Below are positions 62,345 through 64,000 of a DNA stretch of 64,000 nt, piece after piece. How positions within the stretch are numbered: the stretch's first letter is position 1; each line of letters opens with the position of its first letter. This DNA comes from Oscillibacter valericigenes Sjm18-20 (GTDB lineage Bacteria; Bacillota; Clostridia; Oscillospirales; Oscillospiraceae), in NCBI GenBank assembly GCA_000283575.1, contig AP012044.1, positions 3,100,001 through 3,164,000 of the forward strand, in the 5' to 3' direction. Below the pieces are notes generated by a model that saw only the letters and a list, made by a program, of their open reading frames with translations, was not told the DNA's origin and did not search any database. Position numbers and translations under genes: made by a program.

Positions 62345-63541
62345 ATGAAAAACGAAAAGCAGTTGGGATTCTCTACCCGCCAGATCCACGCTGGAAAGGA
62401 AGTCAACAGCGCCGGTGCCCTGTGCACTCCCATCTATCAGACCTCCACCTTTGAGTTCGCCACTGTAGAGCAGGGCGGCGCCCGTTTTGCCGGAAAAGAG
62501 GGCGGATACATCTATACTCGCCTTGGCAACCCCTCCCTGACGCAGGTAGAGGCAAAAATGGCCTCTCTGGAAAGCGGCGAGGCCGCCGTGGCTGCCGCCT
62601 CCGGCATGGGCGCCATCTCCTCCGCTCTTTGGACCTCCGTGGTGGCGGGTGACGAGATTCTGGCGGACGAGACGCTGTACGGCTGCACGTATGCCCTGTT
62701 GATGCACGGCATGAGCAAGTTCGGCGTCCATGTGGTATTCACCGACCTCAGCAAGCCGGAGAACCTCAAAAAGAACCTGAACCGCAAGACGAAGGTCGTC
62801 TATTTTGAGACGCCCTGCAACCCCACCATGAAGGTGATCGACATTGCCGCCACCGCTCAAACGGCCCACGAATTTAACCCCGGCATTCGGGTCATCGTAG
62901 ACAACACCTTCTGTTCTCCCTATCTCCAGCGGCCGCTGGAGATGGGCGCGGATGTGGTGGTCCACAGCGCCACCAAGTACATCAACGGTCACGGAGACGT
63001 AATTGCCGGTTTTGTGGTGGGCAAGGCCGACTTCATCGGCCAGTGCCGTATGTTCGGGCTGAAGGATATGACCGGCGCCGTCATGAGCCCCTTTGACGCC
63101 TTTCTGATCGCCCGGGGCCTGAAAACTCTCAGCATCCGCATGGAGCGTCACTGCTCCAACGCCCAGAAGGTGGCGGAGTTCCTCCACGGTCATCCCGCCG
63201 TGGAAAAAGTCTACTATCCCGGCCTCGACGATTTTGAGGGCCGCGAAATCGCCCAAAAGCAGATGAAGCTGCCCGGCGGTATGATGTCCATTGAGCTGAA
63301 ATCCGATCGCACCGCCACAGCCGCCGCACTGAACAAACTGGAGCTGTGTACCATCGCCGTGTCTCTGGGCGACGCGGAGACGCTGGTGGAGCATCCCGCT
63401 TCCATGACTCACTCCACCTACACCCCGGAGGAATTAAAAGCCTCCGGCATCAGCGAGGGGCTGGTCCGTATCAGCGTGGGTCTGGAGGACCCGGAGGATA
63501 TTATCGCGGACTTGAAGGCCGTTTTGGATACACTCGTTTGA
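62345..63541 (+). CDS. megL: Methionine gamma-lyase
   Basis: PLP enzyme of 398 residues in the Cys/Met metabolism family. It cleaves methionine to methanethiol, ammonia and 2-oxobutyrate. PLP lysine is Lys211 in SATKYINGHGDVIAG. The MGL-type cysteine is present at Cys114 (LYGCTYALL), where cystathionine gamma-synthases and lyases usually have another residue. CTPIYQTSTF and TRLGNPS also fit. AAAGGATGGTACC lies before the ATG. Divergent LysR gene upstream. Confidence 0.88.
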   Translation: MKNEKQLGFSTRQIHAGKEVNSAGALCTPIYQTSTFEFATVEQGGARFAGKEGGYIYTRLGNPSLTQVEAKMASLESGEAAVAAASGMGAISSALWTSVVAGDEILADETLYGCTYALLMHGMSKFGVHVVFTDLSKPENLKKNLNRKTKVVYFETPCNPTMKVIDIAATAQTAHEFNPGIRVIVDNTFCSPYLQRPLEMGADVVVHSATKYINGHGDVIAGFVVGKADFIGQCRMFGLKDMTGAVMSPFDAFLIARGLKTLSIRMERHCSNAQKVAEFLHGHPAVEKVYYPGLDDFEGREIAQKQMKLPGGMMSIELKSDRTATAAALNKLELCTIAVSLGDAETLVEHPASMTHSTYTPEELKASGISEGLVRISVGLEDPEDIIADLKAVLDTLV

Positions 63542-63559
63542 TTCCAGATCGTATAAAAA

Positions 63560-63592
63560 CCCTCGCAGATAACAAATAGTTATCTGTGAGGG
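63560..63592 (-). terminator. Terminator between megL and ldh
   Basis: 14-bp stem (63560-63573 with 63579-63592, one G-T pair), followed on the minus strand by five T. It serves the lactate dehydrogenase transcript and may also slow the convergent one. Confidence 0.7.
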
Positions 63593-63612
63593 CTCCGTTT
63601 CAGGGGTGGAAA

Positions 63613-64000
63613 TTAGATTTCTTTCAAGTGCTCCATGTTGTGCCGAACTTCCTCACAGCAGTTATGAAACGCAGCCTTTTCCCCGGTGTTCAGCGGTAGC
63701 TCCACCACTTCCTCCACGCCATTCTTTCCGATGACGCAGGGGACGCCCACATAGAGTCCGAACTCGCCGTACTCGCCGCACAATTCCGCGCTGGCGGGCA
63801 TGATCTGCTTCTCGTCATGCAGAACGATGTGGACCATCCGGGCGGCGGTGGTGGCAATAGCGTACTCCGTGCAGAACTTTCCGGAAAAAGTGGCCCAGCC
63901 CGCACCGATCGACTCCTTCTGAAGCGCCTCCCGGTCAAACTGGAAGCGGGGGTCGCCGGTCCCGGCCCAGTCGTCCAGACTGCGGCCCCGGAAGGACACG
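63613..64000 (-). CDS. ldh: L-lactate dehydrogenase, C-terminal part (cut by window edge)
   Basis: The last 129 codons of a lactate/malate dehydrogenase family protein, open to the right edge. Segments: FCTEYAIATTAARMVHIVLHD, QIMPASAELCGEYGEFGLYV, VPCVIGKNGVEEVVELPLN, which are those of the LDH C-terminal domain (the A-S-x-x-L-x-G-E-Y-G pattern). The catalytic His and NAD site lie outside the window, so lactate against malate specificity cannot be read. Confidence 0.85.
   Translation of the reverse strand, partial: VSFRGRSLDDWAGTGDPRFQFDREALQKESIGAGWATFSGKFCTEYAIATTAARMVHIVLHDEKQIMPASAELCGEYGEFGLYVGVPCVIGKNGVEEVVELPLNTGEKAAFHNCCEEVRHNMEHLKEI

Noticed and set aside
1..64000. tRNA and rRNA genes
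   Set aside because: No cloverleaf with a GTTCRA-type T-loop in a gap and no rRNA-like stretch was found by eye; a covariance search could still reveal a missed tRNA.

Overview
The window reads as the chromosome of an anaerobic, low-oxygen-adapted Firmicute of the Clostridia, probably a gut butyrate producer related to Oscillospiraceae. This rests on gene content: an AbfD-type 4-hydroxybutyryl-CoA dehydratase beside an acyl-CoA dehydrogenase and an ETF remnant, CoA-transferase, TRAP and NhaC transporters, radical SAM enzymes, a short archaeal-type ProRS, strong AGGAGG ribosome sites, and sigma-54 control of catabolic operons. The assignment is inference; no rRNA gene is present.

Layout. 1-8.4 kb: a MerR/TipA-type regulator cut by the left edge, a zinc-ribbon membrane protein, then a malate module: 2HCT transporter and malic enzyme (minus) facing a CitA/DcuS-type kinase and its response regulator (plus), followed by a DUF1648 membrane protein. 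8.4-11.4 kb: an IS110 scrap and an eroding operon (YjbR protein, DUF1697 gene with an internal deletion, truncated HEAT-like gene, intact SPL-type radical SAM). 11.4-15.2 kb: radical SAM/SPASM-like enzyme overlapping a TetR regulator, a lipoprotein, a methyltransferase. 15.7-24.1 kb: argC-argJ-argB-argD followed, in the same orientation, by an NhaC antiporter and an ornithine-racemase-like enzyme, with a divergent LysR gene. 24.1-27.1 kb: dead TetR and MFS genes, an apparently intact IS3 element, and a dead response regulator.

27.4-45.7 kb is the most interesting part: a catabolic island around one PAS/sigma-54 activator (41.3-42.8 kb). I find six -24/-12 promoters with TGGCA-type and TTGC-type boxes at the same spacing, each upstream of an operon of the island: the DUF6282 hydrolase-TRAP operon; BKACE-AEC carrier; cupin; CoA-transferase; GalM-like protein; DUF169-HpaI aldolase. 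Between them lie an Fe-S/FAD ene-reductase and abfD-acd-etf remnant. The enzymes suggest uptake of a small organic acid or sugar-acid-like compound, retro-aldol and beta-keto-acid cleavage to acetoacetate, and CoA transfer into butyrate-type metabolism. The substrate is unknown to me. Two island genes carry lesions: the CoA-transferase beta subunit has a 1-nt frameshift in an A7 tract, and the ETF genes have collapsed to a 43-codon remnant.

45.9-52.6 kb: a MalY/PatB-type lyase with an NhaC antiporter, a second MalY/PatB gene preceded by a dead MarR gene, IS5-type fragments, a lone EVE/PUA-like protein, and a likely small RNA with a near-consensus promoter and a terminator. 52.9-57.9 kb: FAD dehydrogenase, D-2-hydroxyacid dehydrogenase and iron alcohol dehydrogenase in one operon, then a decayed IS3-type copy with a 4-bp target duplication and a hairpin at its upstream end. 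58-64 kb: MATE exporter-proS, LysR divergent to methionine gamma-lyase, and the C-terminal part of a lactate dehydrogenase cut by the right edge.
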